Shown: positions 1 to 9,540, numbered from the stretch's first letter. The stretch: DNA of 59,660 nucleotides from Ignavibacteria bacterium (GCA_031261605.1 JAISJI010000018.1:1-59660); one strand, 5' to 3'. Notes: generated by a model from the letters alone, not told the origin. Translations and numbers: made by a program.

Positions 1-210
1 CGGTTTAATCGTCGGAGCAAAAGGTTTTCAAAGAGCCGTAAGATGTTGAAAATTAGTATAAATTTATTTATTCATTGGTATAAATTATTCTAATACTCAA
101 TATTTTAACACTGCCCTTCGGGGAGGGTTGGGTGGGGTCTAGCCCTTCCTATGTGGGAAGGGATTTAGGGTGGGGTCTAGCCCTTCGGATTTAGGGTGGG
201 AACAAGTGTC
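1..210. other. Spacer at window edge; possible gene tail
   Basis: This stretch lies downstream of dnaG. Bases 2-49 on the plus strand can be read as the last 15 codons of a gene entering from the left (ending in GFQRAVRC then TGA), but so short a tail cannot be assigned to a family. Bases 50-111 are AT-rich without clear signals. Bases 112-201 hold GC-rich repeats described separately. I see no clear U-tract terminator for dnaG here. Confidence 0.35.
112..201. repeat. GC-rich composite repeat block downstream of dnaG
   Basis: A 19-nt word (GGGTGGGGTCTAGCCCTTC) occurs exactly at 130-148 and again at 168-186. A second word (GGATTTAGGGTGGG) occurs at 161-174 and 187-200. The block also contains CCCTTCGGGGAGGG-type dyad symmetry near 115-127. 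It resembles the GC-rich palindromic elements at 9631, 12496, 51960 and 59519 in this window and stands out sharply from the AT-rich surroundings. Such elements may fold in RNA and end transcripts, but there is no U-tract. Confidence 0.7.
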
Positions 211-2007
211 TTAATTCACGGTAAGCATTGCCAATTTGGTTCGTTCTGCATTCAATTCTCTATATCGCTGTTTAATATTTTCGTCATCGGTATCTAATAA
301 TGGCTGGTATATTTCAATTTCTTTGGCGATTTTGCAAAGGCGGAGTTTTGCAATGGGAACATCTACCAATGCTTTCATATTGCTTTCTATTTCCACATCG
401 GCGAACTTTCCCCAGTCGGGTTCATCGTTCGTAATGGGAGCATTAACCAACTCGGAGACGGTGGTTTTTATAGCGTCCGATATTCCCATATCCATAATTT
501 CGTCTATGCTGTATTCGGAGCGGAGTTCAAAAATATCTTTTGCTAAATTGCCGACAAAATCATCGGCAGTAATGCTATGTTCCAGCAGCGAGTCAAAGTA
601 TTTTGTGCTATTGAAAGCGTAGTGTAGGATGGTTCGTTCTTCGGGGAGGAGGCGTTCGGGTCTCTCTTCAAATACTTCTGCTGTAATATATTCTTCCACA
701 GCGTCAATGTGTAGAGCGGTTCTGCCTAATGCTTGTTTGTAGGCATTGCGAGCGGTAATGTCGTCGATGCCGAAAATTTCTTTTACAATATCTACATAGA
801 ATTTGTGTTGCAGTTTATCGGGGACGAGCGTTATGTATCGGAATATTTCTTGCATTGCAGCGGACTTTTCCGCTGGTGAAGTGAATTTTCCGGTGAGTGT
901 TCGTTGTCGAGTAATGAATTCGGGGAATGTGAGGTAGTGGTCTATCAACTCTTCCATTTCTTCGGCACCACCGGCGTCGTTGATAATGCTATCGGGGTCT
1001 TTGTCCTTTGGTAGGACGACTATACGGAGGTCGTATCCGAGTTCCAATGCTGGCTCTATACCGCGTTCGGCAGCATTTATACCGGCGGTATCGCCATCAA
1101 ACATAAAGTATAGTATGGATGCGTTGGTATGCTTTTTCAATGCTTGTAGTTGCTCTTTTGAGAGTGCAGTTCCGCAAGGAGCGACAATATTTTTGTATCC
1201 GGCTTGATACATAGACAGCATATCTAAATATCCCTCGACGATAATAGCAGCATTGGATTTGCGTATTTCGCCTTTTGCTTCGAAGAGACCGAATAGAGTT
1301 TGCTTTTTGTCGTATATTTTAGAGTCCTGCGAGTTGATGTATTTTCCGCTGTTTTTATCTTGGACGAGTTGTCGTCCTCCGAATGCGATGGTTCTACCAA
1401 GGAAGTCCTTGATAGGGAACATAGCGCGGTTTCGAAAGAAGTCATAGTATTTGCCGTTTTTTTCGCGTATGACGCCGGCAGCCAAAAGTGCTTCGTTAGA
1501 GAAGCCGTGTGTTCGTAGGTCTTTATATAGGTGGTCAAAACTATCGGGTGAGTAGCCCAAGCCGAATTGTGTGATAATGGTATCGGCGAGTTTGCGATTT
1601 GTAAAGTAGTCGAGAGCGTCTTGTCCGATTTGTCGGAAGAGTGCAGCGGAGTAGTATTCTTGTGTAGCGGCGTAAATTTTGAGCAGAGTATTTTCTATTG
1701 TCTCTACGGCATTATCTGTTGTTTCGTCGATGCGAATGCCGTATTTATCGGCGAGGAAATGAATTGCTTCGATGAATGTGAGGTTGAGATATTTTTCAAT
1801 GAATGTGATAGTGCTACCGGATGCTTTACAGCCGAAGCAATAGAATACGCCATCAGGCGAGACCGAAAAGGATGGTGTCTTTTCGTTATGGAAAGGACAC
1901 AATCCTTTGTAGTTTTTGCCTGCTGGTTTGAGTGTAACGTATTCGCCGATAACATCAATGATATCGGCTCTACGTTTTACTTCAGCAATTATTTCGGGGC
2001 TAATCAC
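211..2007 (-). CDS. dnaG: DNA primase DnaG
   Basis: Synthesises the RNA primers for DNA replication at the fork, working with the DnaB helicase. The 598-aa length is normal for the family. The CHC2 zinc finger has ligands C37, H40, C57 and C60. The RNA-polymerase core includes the YYDFFRNRAMFP segment (about 187-198). The Toprim domain carries EGYLD (258-262) and the metal-binding DGDTAG (304-309). Residues after about 430 are the weakly conserved helicase-interaction region. The start is GTG at 2007, just before the conserved ISPEII; no ATG fits better. The gene begins one base after the stop of the upstream leucine-rich-repeat gene, so it is probably translated from the same message or from a promoter inside that gene. 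It is not next to rpoD or rpsU, its partners in many other bacteria. Confidence 0.98.
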   Translation of the reverse strand: MISPEIIAEVKRRADIIDVIGEYVTLKPAGKNYKGLCPFHNEKTPSFSVSPDGVFYCFGCKASGSTITFIEKYLNLTFIEAIHFLADKYGIRIDETTDNAVETIENTLLKIYAATQEYYSAALFRQIGQDALDYFTNRKLADTIITQFGLGYSPDSFDHLYKDLRTHGFSNEALLAAGVIREKNGKYYDFFRNRAMFPIKDFLGRTIAFGGRQLVQDKNSGKYINSQDSKIYDKKQTLFGLFEAKGEIRKSNAAIIVEGYLDMLSMYQAGYKNIVAPCGTALSKEQLQALKKHTNASILYFMFDGDTAGINAAERGIEPALELGYDLRIVVLPKDKDPDSIINDAGGAEEMEELIDHYLTFPEFITRQRTLTGKFTSPAEKSAAMQEIFRYITLVPDKLQHKFYVDIVKEIFGIDDITARNAYKQALGRTALHIDAVEEYITAEVFEERPERLLPEERTILHYAFNSTKYFDSLLEHSITADDFVGNLAKDIFELRSEYSIDEIMDMGISDAIKTTVSELVNAPITNDEPDWGKFADVEIESNMKALVDVPIAKLRLCKIAKEIEIYQPLLDTDDENIKQRYRELNAERTKLAMLTVN

Positions 2008-2008
2008 A

Positions 2009-5000
2009 TTATTTACTTATGTTTATAGGAATAATATTTGTTTTGTCATCTACTGTTACCTGCAAGTAATATGCACCGGTGGATAGGTTATTAGTATTGA
2101 GTTGCACTTCGTTAGAGTATGCACCTTCGTAGACGGTAGCGATTTTGCTGCCGGTAGCATTGAATAGCGTGCATTGCAAATTTCTTCCATCAGCGCCAAT
2201 AGTTACGACTGCATTTGTAGATACAGGGTTTGGCGATACTGCTAATGTTATTGCTTCGGCATCAAAGATGCTGTTGTGCAAATCCACATAGAATGGGACG
2301 GTGGAGAGAGTAAGCCCTTCCAACACGCCGTTTGTAGCAGTCATTGTGCATTTGATAGTGTGGAGGTCGCACGATGCAGTAATCATAAATAAGCCGTTGT
2401 CGTTAAACATATCTTGCTCATATCCAGTATTTATATCTGTCCATACGTAATCTATACCTGTTCCATATTTGGTAAGGTCGATAAGGTTTTGTGTAATTTT
2501 CCATCCATCGCCATCTTGCGTTAGTGCAGCAGGAACGACGTCTGCTTGTTGTTCCCATAGGAGCGTATTTGGCTTTTCATCTAAGTTAAATGTAGCGAAT
2601 GTAAGTGCATTATATGATACATTTAGGTAGTCAAGTTTCGGCATATTGCTTATAGTGAGTTCAGTAAGATTTGAATAAGATACGTTGATGTATTTAATGT
2701 CTTTTACATCTAAGGTTACTTTATTGATACCGGTGTGTGTGTTGAATGTGCCGATGATTAATAGAGTATCAAGGTAGTCGCAGCCGTTGAAATTAGCGGT
2801 ACCATTTAGGTTAAACATACCGTTCCACTTCACAGCGACGAGTCGGTATTCGTTGTCTATAGAGTTCCAAATAGCGCCGGGGAAAGTAGCTGGCTCATTT
2901 GCATTATAGTTAGGTTTATTCAAAACGGATGTGAGGTATGCCCCATTAGAGATGCCAATAGTTTTGCTTTGTTGGTCTAATATATATCGCATTCTTACTA
3001 CATCGTTTTCGTTATATCTGTCTGGTGGAACGGTATTGAATTTGATAGTGGATAGCGTAACGTCGGGGAACTTTCCGTTAGTTGCTTCTACGTAAATTGT
3101 TCTATTCTTTAGTTCGTCAGAGAAAGAGAAGACGCCTTTGTCCAAAGTATTATATAGTTCTGGACTAACAACAGAACCATCCAAATATCTAAACACATAA
3201 TGTGTAGTGCTATCGGGACGCTCGAGTATGGCAGATAAGTCAAGTTTATCGCCAATTAGGACATTGCTATCGTCTACGATACCGGTCAGCGTGATGGTTG
3301 CTTGTGGGTGCATAGCAAATTCATTTGGCAGTTTGTCAAATTCAACATTTGCGAATGTAAGCATATTGTTGTTGGCAGTAAGTGCAGTTAGATATTTAGT
3401 TGGAGATAAGTCCAATTCTGTTAATTTGTTGTTGCTACAATTAAGAGATGCGAGTTCAGGGCATTTGCTCACATTGATAGATGTGAGTTCATTGTTAGCA
3501 ATGTTAAGGACTTGCATTCTTGGATTAGTATTTAGATTAATGTTTGTAAGTTTGTTGTTAGATGCGTCAATTTTTTTTACTTTACCACACATAGAGAGGT
3601 TAAGGTTAATTAGTTCGTTATTTGCACAATTTATTATTTGGATGGAAGTATCTCCTTCAAGATGTATGCTCATAAGTTTGTTATTTGAAACATCAATACT
3701 TGTAAGTTGCGTAAGTGAATCCAATTTTTTAATGGCTGGAATTTTGTTATTGCTTAAATTAATTCTGTCCATATTCTTTGAAGGGATATTGATTTCGTTG
3801 GAGATAACGTTGTATGCAACATCTAAGTCGGTTATAGATTCGCAGTCGGTAATGTTTAGATTAGTGATTTGGTTGTATTCTGCCCAAACGTTCTTAATTC
3901 TGGTGCAATTAGCGAGATTTAGTGATGTAATATCATTTCTGCTAATGTTATCTTCGCAACTAGTATATAAGTGAGTTAGATATTGGCAATCAGACAAATC
4001 CAAATTGCCTTTGAGTGTGTTCTGGTATGCCCAATCAACATAAGATAGTCGTTTTTCGCCATTTGCAATAGTCCAATTCACAGGGAAAGTAGATGGGTCT
4101 TCGGAAACGTAATCGGGAGTTAGTTCTTTACCATTTGTTCCGCCATTTTCGGCATTGCCGAATTTGCTATATTGGTTTAGGAATGCTCTTAACTTAGCGA
4201 CATCATTGTCATTATAAGCAAATTCTGCAATGAATATAGGAGTATAGAGTTTAAGTTCTGGGTAAACGGATTGAGTAGATACTTCGCAATAGATGCTTAG
4301 TCCGTCCATATTGTCTATAACTTTATAGATGCCGGTAGTATTGACTTCCAATATATCGCCAGCCACTGTCTTCCAAGTGAAGTAAGTAGTGTCGTAAGCG
4401 GAGATGTAGTTAGATAAGTCAATTATATCTGTCTTAGAGAAGTAGTTGCCGTTGATAAGATTAAAGTATTCTCTTGCAATAGTATCTTGTGGGGAGAGCG
4501 ACGTATTGGCTGGTAAATTTTTTGGCATAATCAAGGAGTTGAAGTCCAATTTATTGCTATCGCAATGGAAGTATTCCACAGTGTTTAGCGATGCGAGCGA
4601 GAGATAGCGTAAGGCATTATTTTTTATAGCCAAGTGCTGTAAGTCCTTAGAAGCGGATAAATCTATGGAGTCAATTCTATTGTTATCTGCACTAAGCCAA
4701 TTGATTTTAGTTAATCCGGTTGTGGTAAATTTTTCAATAATGTTATTGTTGCAACTGATGCGTCTGATATTTGTGAGGGTTCTAACATCTATGTATGATA
4801 TTGTGTTGTTATCGCAATATATTTCTTCTAAGTCAGTAAGACCGGTAACATTAAGTCCAATTTGGGTTAAATTATTGTTGCTACAATTTAGGAGGATGAG
4901 TTTAGAATTTAATGTTAAGTCCAAAGCCGTAATATTGTTGTCGTTGCAATATAGATAAAGCAGATGCGGGTGTTTAGTGGCATTGAGTTCAGTTAGCAAG

Positions 5001-6304
5001 TTATTTTGGACATCCAATTCAGTGATAGCGGTGTTATCGCTAAGTGCTATAGAAGTGATTTCGTTATTCTTAATGATGAGCGTATTTAGGTAAGTAGTTC
5101 CGGTGAGGTCTAGTGAGCCGGCGACGGCTTTGTTTTGCCAATCGCTAATGTAAGTGACGCGGTATTCCGTAGGAGCATAACTTGGCTTTGGTTCCCAGCG
5201 AACAGCGAATGTTCGTGGGTCAGTAGCATCATAGTTTTCATTTACAGCGATACCATTAGTTACTGAATCTATGACAGATGGCTTATTTAGGAATGCGCGA
5301 ATTTTCTCTACATCGTTATTGTTATAAGGGAATGAGAGGGAGAAATGGACGCTTTCCAATTCTAAGTTATAGAAAGTTGGATATTTGATATTGCAATACA
5401 CAGATGGCATAATGGAATTGAAAATGTATTTTCCAGTAACATTAGCATCTTGTGTATAGTTAAATGTAGGAATACTAAGTTCATTATACCAAACGAAATT
5501 AGGCGTTAGAGTATCTATAGCATAGTTAGATAAATCAATTACTAAGCCCTTGCTGATATACTCGCCACTACCTAATGGTAGGACTTCTTTTGGAACGAAT
5601 GGTCGTTGTTTTCCCAAATATATCCATAGATATTCAGCATCAACATTGCTTTCCTTTGGCATACGAACACCGCCGGGGGTAAGATTGTTGCTGTATGCAA
5701 TAAGCAATGATAACATAGTAGAATTTTCTAAATCTAAGTTTGAGATATAATTTGAGTTGCATGTTAGCGTTTTTAGATTAGTTGTTCCGGTCAGGTTAAT
5801 AGTCGTTAGTAGATTATTAGGAACATTAAGAACTTTCAAATCTGGACAATTTTGGACATTAATCGTTGTCAGTTGGTTATAGCCACATTCAATATGGAAT
5901 AGATTATGGCAATTTAGGACATTAATCGTTGTCAGTTGGTTATAATCGCACCATAGACCATATAGGGAGTCGCAATTGGACAGGTCTAATGCTCCTGCGA
6001 GTCCTACTCCATCAACAACTACCTGCAGTAATTGGGATGCCTCTGCGGTGTCTTCTGGCGAAGTCCATTTGAATCCCTTCCAATTATCTGTTCCAAATTC
6101 GACGAGCCAAGTATCTGGGTTGGTAGCATCGTAATCGGGATTGAGTTGGTAGCCATTGGTATGGATGCCATCGGCAGAGATTTTGTTTAAGAAAGCCGCT
6201 ACTTTGAGCGAGTCGCCGGTATGATATACTTTGGCTGATAGTGAGCAGGTGCAGAATAGCATTACGACTATTGTTAGTATTAATGATAATTGATACTTCT
6301 TCAT
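2009..6304 (-). CDS. Large leucine-rich-repeat surface protein, T9SS cargo
   Basis: A 1431-aa exported protein. A signal peptide (MKKYQLSL..., cleavage near residue 24) is followed by leucine-rich repeats of about 21 residues with the pattern LxxLxxxNNxLTxLxL, rich in Asn and Thr. The repeats are grouped in four modules starting near residues 34, 334, 704 and 1103. Each opens with a helix ending in FLN or ILD, then an 'NGxxLxxxYxAxxPxTF' segment, the LRR run, and a beta domain that ends in a 'Y-N-x-N-D-V' hinge. Residues about 1348-1431 form the T9SS sorting domain (SPNPVS near 1357, GAYYLQV near 1410). LRRs usually bind protein or glycan ligands, so adhesion is a reasonable guess; the ligand is unknown. 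The start is supported by an AAGGA ribosome site 6-7 nt upstream. dnaG follows immediately. Confidence 0.88.
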   Translation of the reverse strand: MKKYQLSLILTIVVMLFCTCSLSAKVYHTGDSLKVAAFLNKISADGIHTNGYQLNPDYDATNPDTWLVEFGTDNWKGFKWTSPEDTAEASQLLQVVVDGVGLAGALDLSNCDSLYGLWCDYNQLTTINVLNCHNLFHIECGYNQLTTINVQNCPDLKVLNVPNNLLTTINLTGTTNLKTLTCNSNYISNLDLENSTMLSLLIAYSNNLTPGGVRMPKESNVDAEYLWIYLGKQRPFVPKEVLPLGSGEYISKGLVIDLSNYAIDTLTPNFVWYNELSIPTFNYTQDANVTGKYIFNSIMPSVYCNIKYPTFYNLELESVHFSLSFPYNNNDVEKIRAFLNKPSVIDSVTNGIAVNENYDATDPRTFAVRWEPKPSYAPTEYRVTYISDWQNKAVAGSLDLTGTTYLNTLIIKNNEITSIALSDNTAITELDVQNNLLTELNATKHPHLLYLYCNDNNITALDLTLNSKLILLNCSNNNLTQIGLNVTGLTDLEEIYCDNNTISYIDVRTLTNIRRISCNNNIIEKFTTTGLTKINWLSADNNRIDSIDLSASKDLQHLAIKNNALRYLSLASLNTVEYFHCDSNKLDFNSLIMPKNLPANTSLSPQDTIAREYFNLINGNYFSKTDIIDLSNYISAYDTTYFTWKTVAGDILEVNTTGIYKVIDNMDGLSIYCEVSTQSVYPELKLYTPIFIAEFAYNDNDVAKLRAFLNQYSKFGNAENGGTNGKELTPDYVSEDPSTFPVNWTIANGEKRLSYVDWAYQNTLKGNLDLSDCQYLTHLYTSCEDNISRNDITSLNLANCTRIKNVWAEYNQITNLNITDCESITDLDVAYNVISNEINIPSKNMDRINLSNNKIPAIKKLDSLTQLTSIDVSNNKLMSIHLEGDTSIQIINCANNELINLNLSMCGKVKKIDASNNKLTNINLNTNPRMQVLNIANNELTSINVSKCPELASLNCSNNKLTELDLSPTKYLTALTANNNMLTFANVEFDKLPNEFAMHPQATITLTGIVDDSNVLIGDKLDLSAILERPDSTTHYVFRYLDGSVVSPELYNTLDKGVFSFSDELKNRTIYVEATNGKFPDVTLSTIKFNTVPPDRYNENDVVRMRYILDQQSKTIGISNGAYLTSVLNKPNYNANEPATFPGAIWNSIDNEYRLVAVKWNGMFNLNGTANFNGCDYLDTLLIIGTFNTHTGINKVTLDVKDIKYINVSYSNLTELTISNMPKLDYLNVSYNALTFATFNLDEKPNTLLWEQQADVVPAALTQDGDGWKITQNLIDLTKYGTGIDYVWTDINTGYEQDMFNDNGLFMITASCDLHTIKCTMTATNGVLEGLTLSTVPFYVDLHNSIFDAEAITLAVSPNPVSTNAVVTIGADGRNLQCTLFNATGSKIATVYEGAYSNEVQLNTNNLSTGAYYLQVTVDDKTNIIPINISK
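5854..5944. repeat. Exact 28-bp direct repeat, one LRR period apart
   Basis: The 28 bases at 5854-5881 recur exactly at 5917-5944, offset by 63 bp, which is 21 codons or one leucine-rich repeat. The intervening bases differ. This indicates a recent duplication or gene conversion between neighbouring repeats of the LRR gene. Confidence 0.85.
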
Positions 6305-6417
6305 AGAATATCCTTTATATAATTTAATAATGAACTTATTTATAAAATATCTATTGATATTTGAAAAGCGTATGCAATAATTGTGCCAAAATGTGTGGAT
6401 TTGGGGATATAATAGAC

Positions 6418-6450
6418 AAAAAAAAGGACTACTCGGTTGGAGCAGTCCTT
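6418..6450 (-). terminator. Intrinsic terminator of the 352-aa repeat-protein gene
   Basis: On the minus strand the arms AAGGACT and AGTCCTT, extended by a CTC/GAG pairing after one mismatch, enclose a 5-nt loop and run into about eight U residues. It lies 43 bases after the stop at 6493 and separates that gene from the LRR gene downstream, so the LRR-dnaG unit probably has its own promoter. Confidence 0.85.
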
Positions 6451-6492
6451 TCAGGAGGTATAAGAAATTAAATAATTTCCCTTATGAAAAAC

Positions 6493-7551
6493 CTATTTTT
6501 TGACAATTTGTCTTGTAGTTGTTCCATTGTTAGTATAGAAGCGAACAAAATACAAACCGTTTTCTAAGTTAGATATATCAATAGCGCTTGGGTTATTGAT
6601 AGTCATAACGACATTACCTACCATATTAATAATTTCTACGCTGTTGATGATGTTGTCGCCGGCTTCAATAGTTGCCTTTCCGGTAGTTGGATTTGGGAAG
6701 ATGTTTAACTCAGGAATAGTTACATCATTGATGCCATCTGGGTTAATGAACACAACGTGCATAGTGTGGTTAGCTTGAATGTTGATAAAACCGTCGTATT
6801 CTCCGCCATATACACCAAATGGAACAGCGGCACCATCAACAGTAACTGACGCAACTTCGTAAGGAGAACCTGAAACGGGAACACCTGGAGTATAGAAAAC
6901 AGGTAAATTTTCGCCTATTTCCATTTTAATTACGCCGGCAGGATTAGTAGTTCCTAGGGAGCCATCAGCAGGGGTGAAAGTAATAGTGATGTTGAAACTA
7001 TCTTTTACAGGAACTAGTTCGGTAGTAACTTCAATAGTATGGTTGGCGTTGATGTTTGAGAACGTGTAGGAATTAATTCCTGCGGTCTGAACATTACCAT
7101 CAACGAGAACCGCTTTAATCTGGTAGCCAGCGTTAGCGCCGAAGTTATAGACAGCTTCGTCACCGAAGTTATATTCATCGTCTCCTTCAGGATTGATGAA
7201 GGCATTCGCATCGCAAGAGGCGATAATGTGGAATGTCTTAACCTTGAATGTAACGTGGATAGTGTAGTTCTCGCCTGCTTTGAGAGTGCTACCTTTGAAG
7301 GTGTAGTAAGGAACGGTAACGACTTCTGGGGAGCCGTCGACAGTAACTTCATCTACCTCAAATCCTAGGTCAGGCAAGAAGTTGAAAGTAAAATCAGCTC
7401 CTTCAACGACAGATTGTGTGCCTAACGGACTGATAGTTCCGTGAGGTCCTGCCGAGGAGGTGATTGTTGCGAAACCTGCATATAGATTTACAGAGGCACC
7501 AGCCACGACTATTGCAAGTAATAAAAATACGTATGAAAGTATTCTTTTCAT
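6493..7551 (-). CDS. Secreted protein with three InlB/Flg_new_2-like repeats, T9SS cargo
   Basis: A 352-aa protein with a signal peptide (cleavage near 25) and three beta-grasp-like repeats at about 26-103, 104-178 and 184-270. Each repeat shows the family pattern: a strand ending in 'G-T-I-S/T-P', an 'E-G-A/E' turn, 'GFEVDEVTVDG' or its variants, and an exit strand like 'NHTIEVTTE'. This matches the bacterial repeat domains related to the Listeria InlB B-repeat. Residues 278-352 form a T9SS sorting domain (NIFPNPTTGKATI near 283, NGLYFVRF near 331). The same repeat type recurs many times in the C-terminal part of the giant protein at 18474-44315, so the two may share assembly or ligands. The gene has its own terminator. 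Function beyond a surface or secreted role is unknown. Confidence 0.85.
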   Translation of the reverse strand: MKRILSYVFLLLAIVVAGASVNLYAGFATITSSAGPHGTISPLGTQSVVEGADFTFNFLPDLGFEVDEVTVDGSPEVVTVPYYTFKGSTLKAGENYTIHVTFKVKTFHIIASCDANAFINPEGDDEYNFGDEAVYNFGANAGYQIKAVLVDGNVQTAGINSYTFSNINANHTIEVTTELVPVKDSFNITITFTPADGSLGTTNPAGVIKMEIGENLPVFYTPGVPVSGSPYEVASVTVDGAAVPFGVYGGEYDGFINIQANHTMHVVFINPDGINDVTIPELNIFPNPTTGKATIEAGDNIINSVEIINMVGNVVMTINNPSAIDISNLENGLYFVRFYTNNGTTTRQIVKK

Positions 7552-7609
7552 AAATAAAAAAACCCTTTAATGTTAAAAATATAATTTAATAATAATCTAT
7601 ATATGAGTG

Positions 7610-7623
7610 AAATAGCGCTATTT
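7610..7623. promoter_or_regulatory. 14-bp perfect palindrome upstream of the repeat protein
   Basis: AAATAGCGCTATTT reads the same on both strands. It lies 59 bases before the start codon at 7551 in an otherwise AT-rich leader. It could be an operator or a small mRNA hairpin; no matching regulator is visible in the window. Confidence 0.35.
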
Positions 7624-7722
7624 ATAAAATACAACACTATATCATAACTACTAATTTACAAATAAAAATTGTAATAACAATGTTTTTTTTGCAAATGTAG
7701 CATTTTTTTTGTTTGTTTATCG

Positions 7723-9540
7723 TTATTTAGTGAATAGAACTATTGATTTTTGCTTGTTGCCGATGGTAATTTTGCAGAAGTAAATAGCATCGTTTGATTT
7801 ATTCAATTTGTTAATCTGTATATAGTTTTTGCCGATTGATAGTTTGCCGTCAAATACATTTGCGAGTTTCACACCAAGTATATCGTATATTTCTACCTTT
7901 GCGTTCTGCATAGAATTTGCATCAATGCTTAGCGTAGTGCTTTGGCTAAATGGATTAGGAGCGATAAAGATAGTTGCGTCGTCTATTGTATTTTCAATGC
8001 CATCAATTACATCGTTAGTAGCGAACATAAGCGGAGCAGTCCAATTGGTAGAATTGCCGGATGCCACAGTTGCATTGATTCGCCAATAGTATGTGCTGAA
8101 AGCATTAAGCGTTTGTGCATCTGTGAGTTTGTATGTCGGCACGGTGATTTCCTCTTGGTCAACAACTATATCGGATGTTTTGAATTCAGCGGTGGTAGCG
8201 ATTTGCAAGTTGTAATACGCAGCTTCGTCAAGCATATTCCAAGTGAATTCTACTTTGCGTGCTATATTTGTAGCGTTTGCAGTAGGATATATTGTAGTTG
8301 GTGGGTCGGGTAAGATTTCCTTTGAGTCGAAAGTCCAAACATCCGAATCCGTTGGAATGCTATCTATGTTGTATGCTGTGACTTTCCAATAGTATGTATT
8401 ATTGTTTGATAGCGGAGTGGTAAGAGTACATAGAGTATCGTTCCAACCGGTAGCAAAGAAGTTGGTATCGTATAGGTCTTTGGATAGAGAGCCAATGATG
8501 CTGTAATATATTGCGTTGTCTGCCTTTTTCCATTTGAATGTAACGGGTGCTTCTATATCTTTGCTTTGGTTTGCCGGAGATACGAGTGCGGGTTTGCCAG
8601 CCAAGTCGGCAGGAGGTATGATTGGAGCATTCGTAAGTTTGAACCAGTATTCGTATTCGCGAGCGACACCTTTAACAAGTATGCCACTGATTTTCACATT
8701 ATATCTAACGCTATCTTTCAGTCCGGCTGCTTTCCATACGATATTATGTTGGAAGCAACCCCAAGCAACGTTATCGGAATGAATATCAGATACAGCAACA
8801 TTTGTTCCAACGCTATCGGTCATTGTAATTTTTGCATTTTGAAAATTAACAGCGTTATTGCCTGACCACCAATTAGTAGCATCAGGTATAGGCGAGAAAC
8901 TGAGGTAGAATGTTTTATTTACCCAAGCGGGTGGATAGTTTTCGTAAGGATATGCAACGAAATCGTTTTCGCAGCCACTTTTGCCCATTGCGTCATCGGT
9001 AATTCCCCAGAAGGCGCCGGTATTGATTGTATAACCGGATTGAGTAGGATGTGGAGCATCTACGTGACCGAGTGCCGTAGCAACAAGGAATGGATTGAAT
9101 ACTAGTCGCCTATGTCCTACGGTGGTAGGGTCACCGGCATTGTTATCGTCAATTAGCCATCCGATAATATCTTCCTCAACGGTAGGATTTTTTCCTCCGC
9201 TACGATAGCCCATCATCAGATTGGATTGACTGCGACCGGAGTCCGATTCCCAAGTAGTGCATTTCCCCGGTGTAGGTGTGTGTTGCATTTTAGCGGTGAC
9301 CGCCATACTTAATGCCGCCGACTGGGGTAGTAGTTCGTTGGCGTCGTCCCAAGTAATAGGAGCGAGTTTATGGTGTGCTCTAAGGTCATTAAGGAATTTC
9401 ATAATGCGAGTTTTTGCTTCGGCAGAGAACCTACCGGGTGTGCAATTACTCACATTTGGCTCTACTTCGTAGTCGCTAGCAAAAGCAGTATTGATGGATA
9501 TTGCGAGGGCAATTAGTAAGATAATATACTTTTTGTTCAT
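7723..9540 (-). CDS. CAP/SCP-domain protein with two Fn3-like domains, T9SS cargo
   Basis: A 605-aa secreted protein. After a signal peptide (cleavage near 22) comes a CAP (SCP/TAPS) domain at about 40-170, with the two expected histidines in MQHTP (H87) and VGHRR (H143) and an acidic 'VEEDIIGW' helix between them. Residues about 171-310 are a linker domain with aromatic patches. Two fibronectin-III-like domains follow at about 314-405 and 413-508 (YYSIIG...YYWKVTAY; YYNLQIA...YYWRINA). Residues 520-605 are a T9SS sorting domain (IAPNPFSQSTTLSI). Bacterial CAP proteins are often surface or secreted; catalysis is rarely proven. A 171-bp AT-rich spacer separates it from the next gene downstream. 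The annotation of domains is firm, the role is not. Confidence 0.87.
   Translation of the reverse strand: MNKKYIILLIALAISINTAFASDYEVEPNVSNCTPGRFSAEAKTRIMKFLNDLRAHHKLAPITWDDANELLPQSAALSMAVTAKMQHTPTPGKCTTWESDSGRSQSNLMMGYRSGGKNPTVEEDIIGWLIDDNNAGDPTTVGHRRLVFNPFLVATALGHVDAPHPTQSGYTINTGAFWGITDDAMGKSGCENDFVAYPYENYPPAWVNKTFYLSFSPIPDATNWWSGNNAVNFQNAKITMTDSVGTNVAVSDIHSDNVAWGCFQHNIVWKAAGLKDSVRYNVKISGILVKGVAREYEYWFKLTNAPIIPPADLAGKPALVSPANQSKDIEAPVTFKWKKADNAIYYSIIGSLSKDLYDTNFFATGWNDTLCTLTTPLSNNNTYYWKVTAYNIDSIPTDSDVWTFDSKEILPDPPTTIYPTANATNIARKVEFTWNMLDEAAYYNLQIATTAEFKTSDIVVDQEEITVPTYKLTDAQTLNAFSTYYWRINATVASGNSTNWTAPLMFATNDVIDGIENTIDDATIFIAPNPFSQSTTLSIDANSMQNAKVEIYDILGVKLANVFDGKLSIGKNYIQINKLNKSNDAIYFCKITIGNKQKSIVLFTK

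Noticed and set aside
112..201. CRISPR array
   Set aside because: The repeats are few, overlap with different periods (26 and 38 bp) and have no unique spacers of constant length; no cas gene is present.
3207..3974. A 255-codon plus-strand gene opposite the LRR gene
   Set aside because: It is the antisense shadow of Asn/Leu-rich repeats; the product is Ser/Leu-rich low complexity with no family features.
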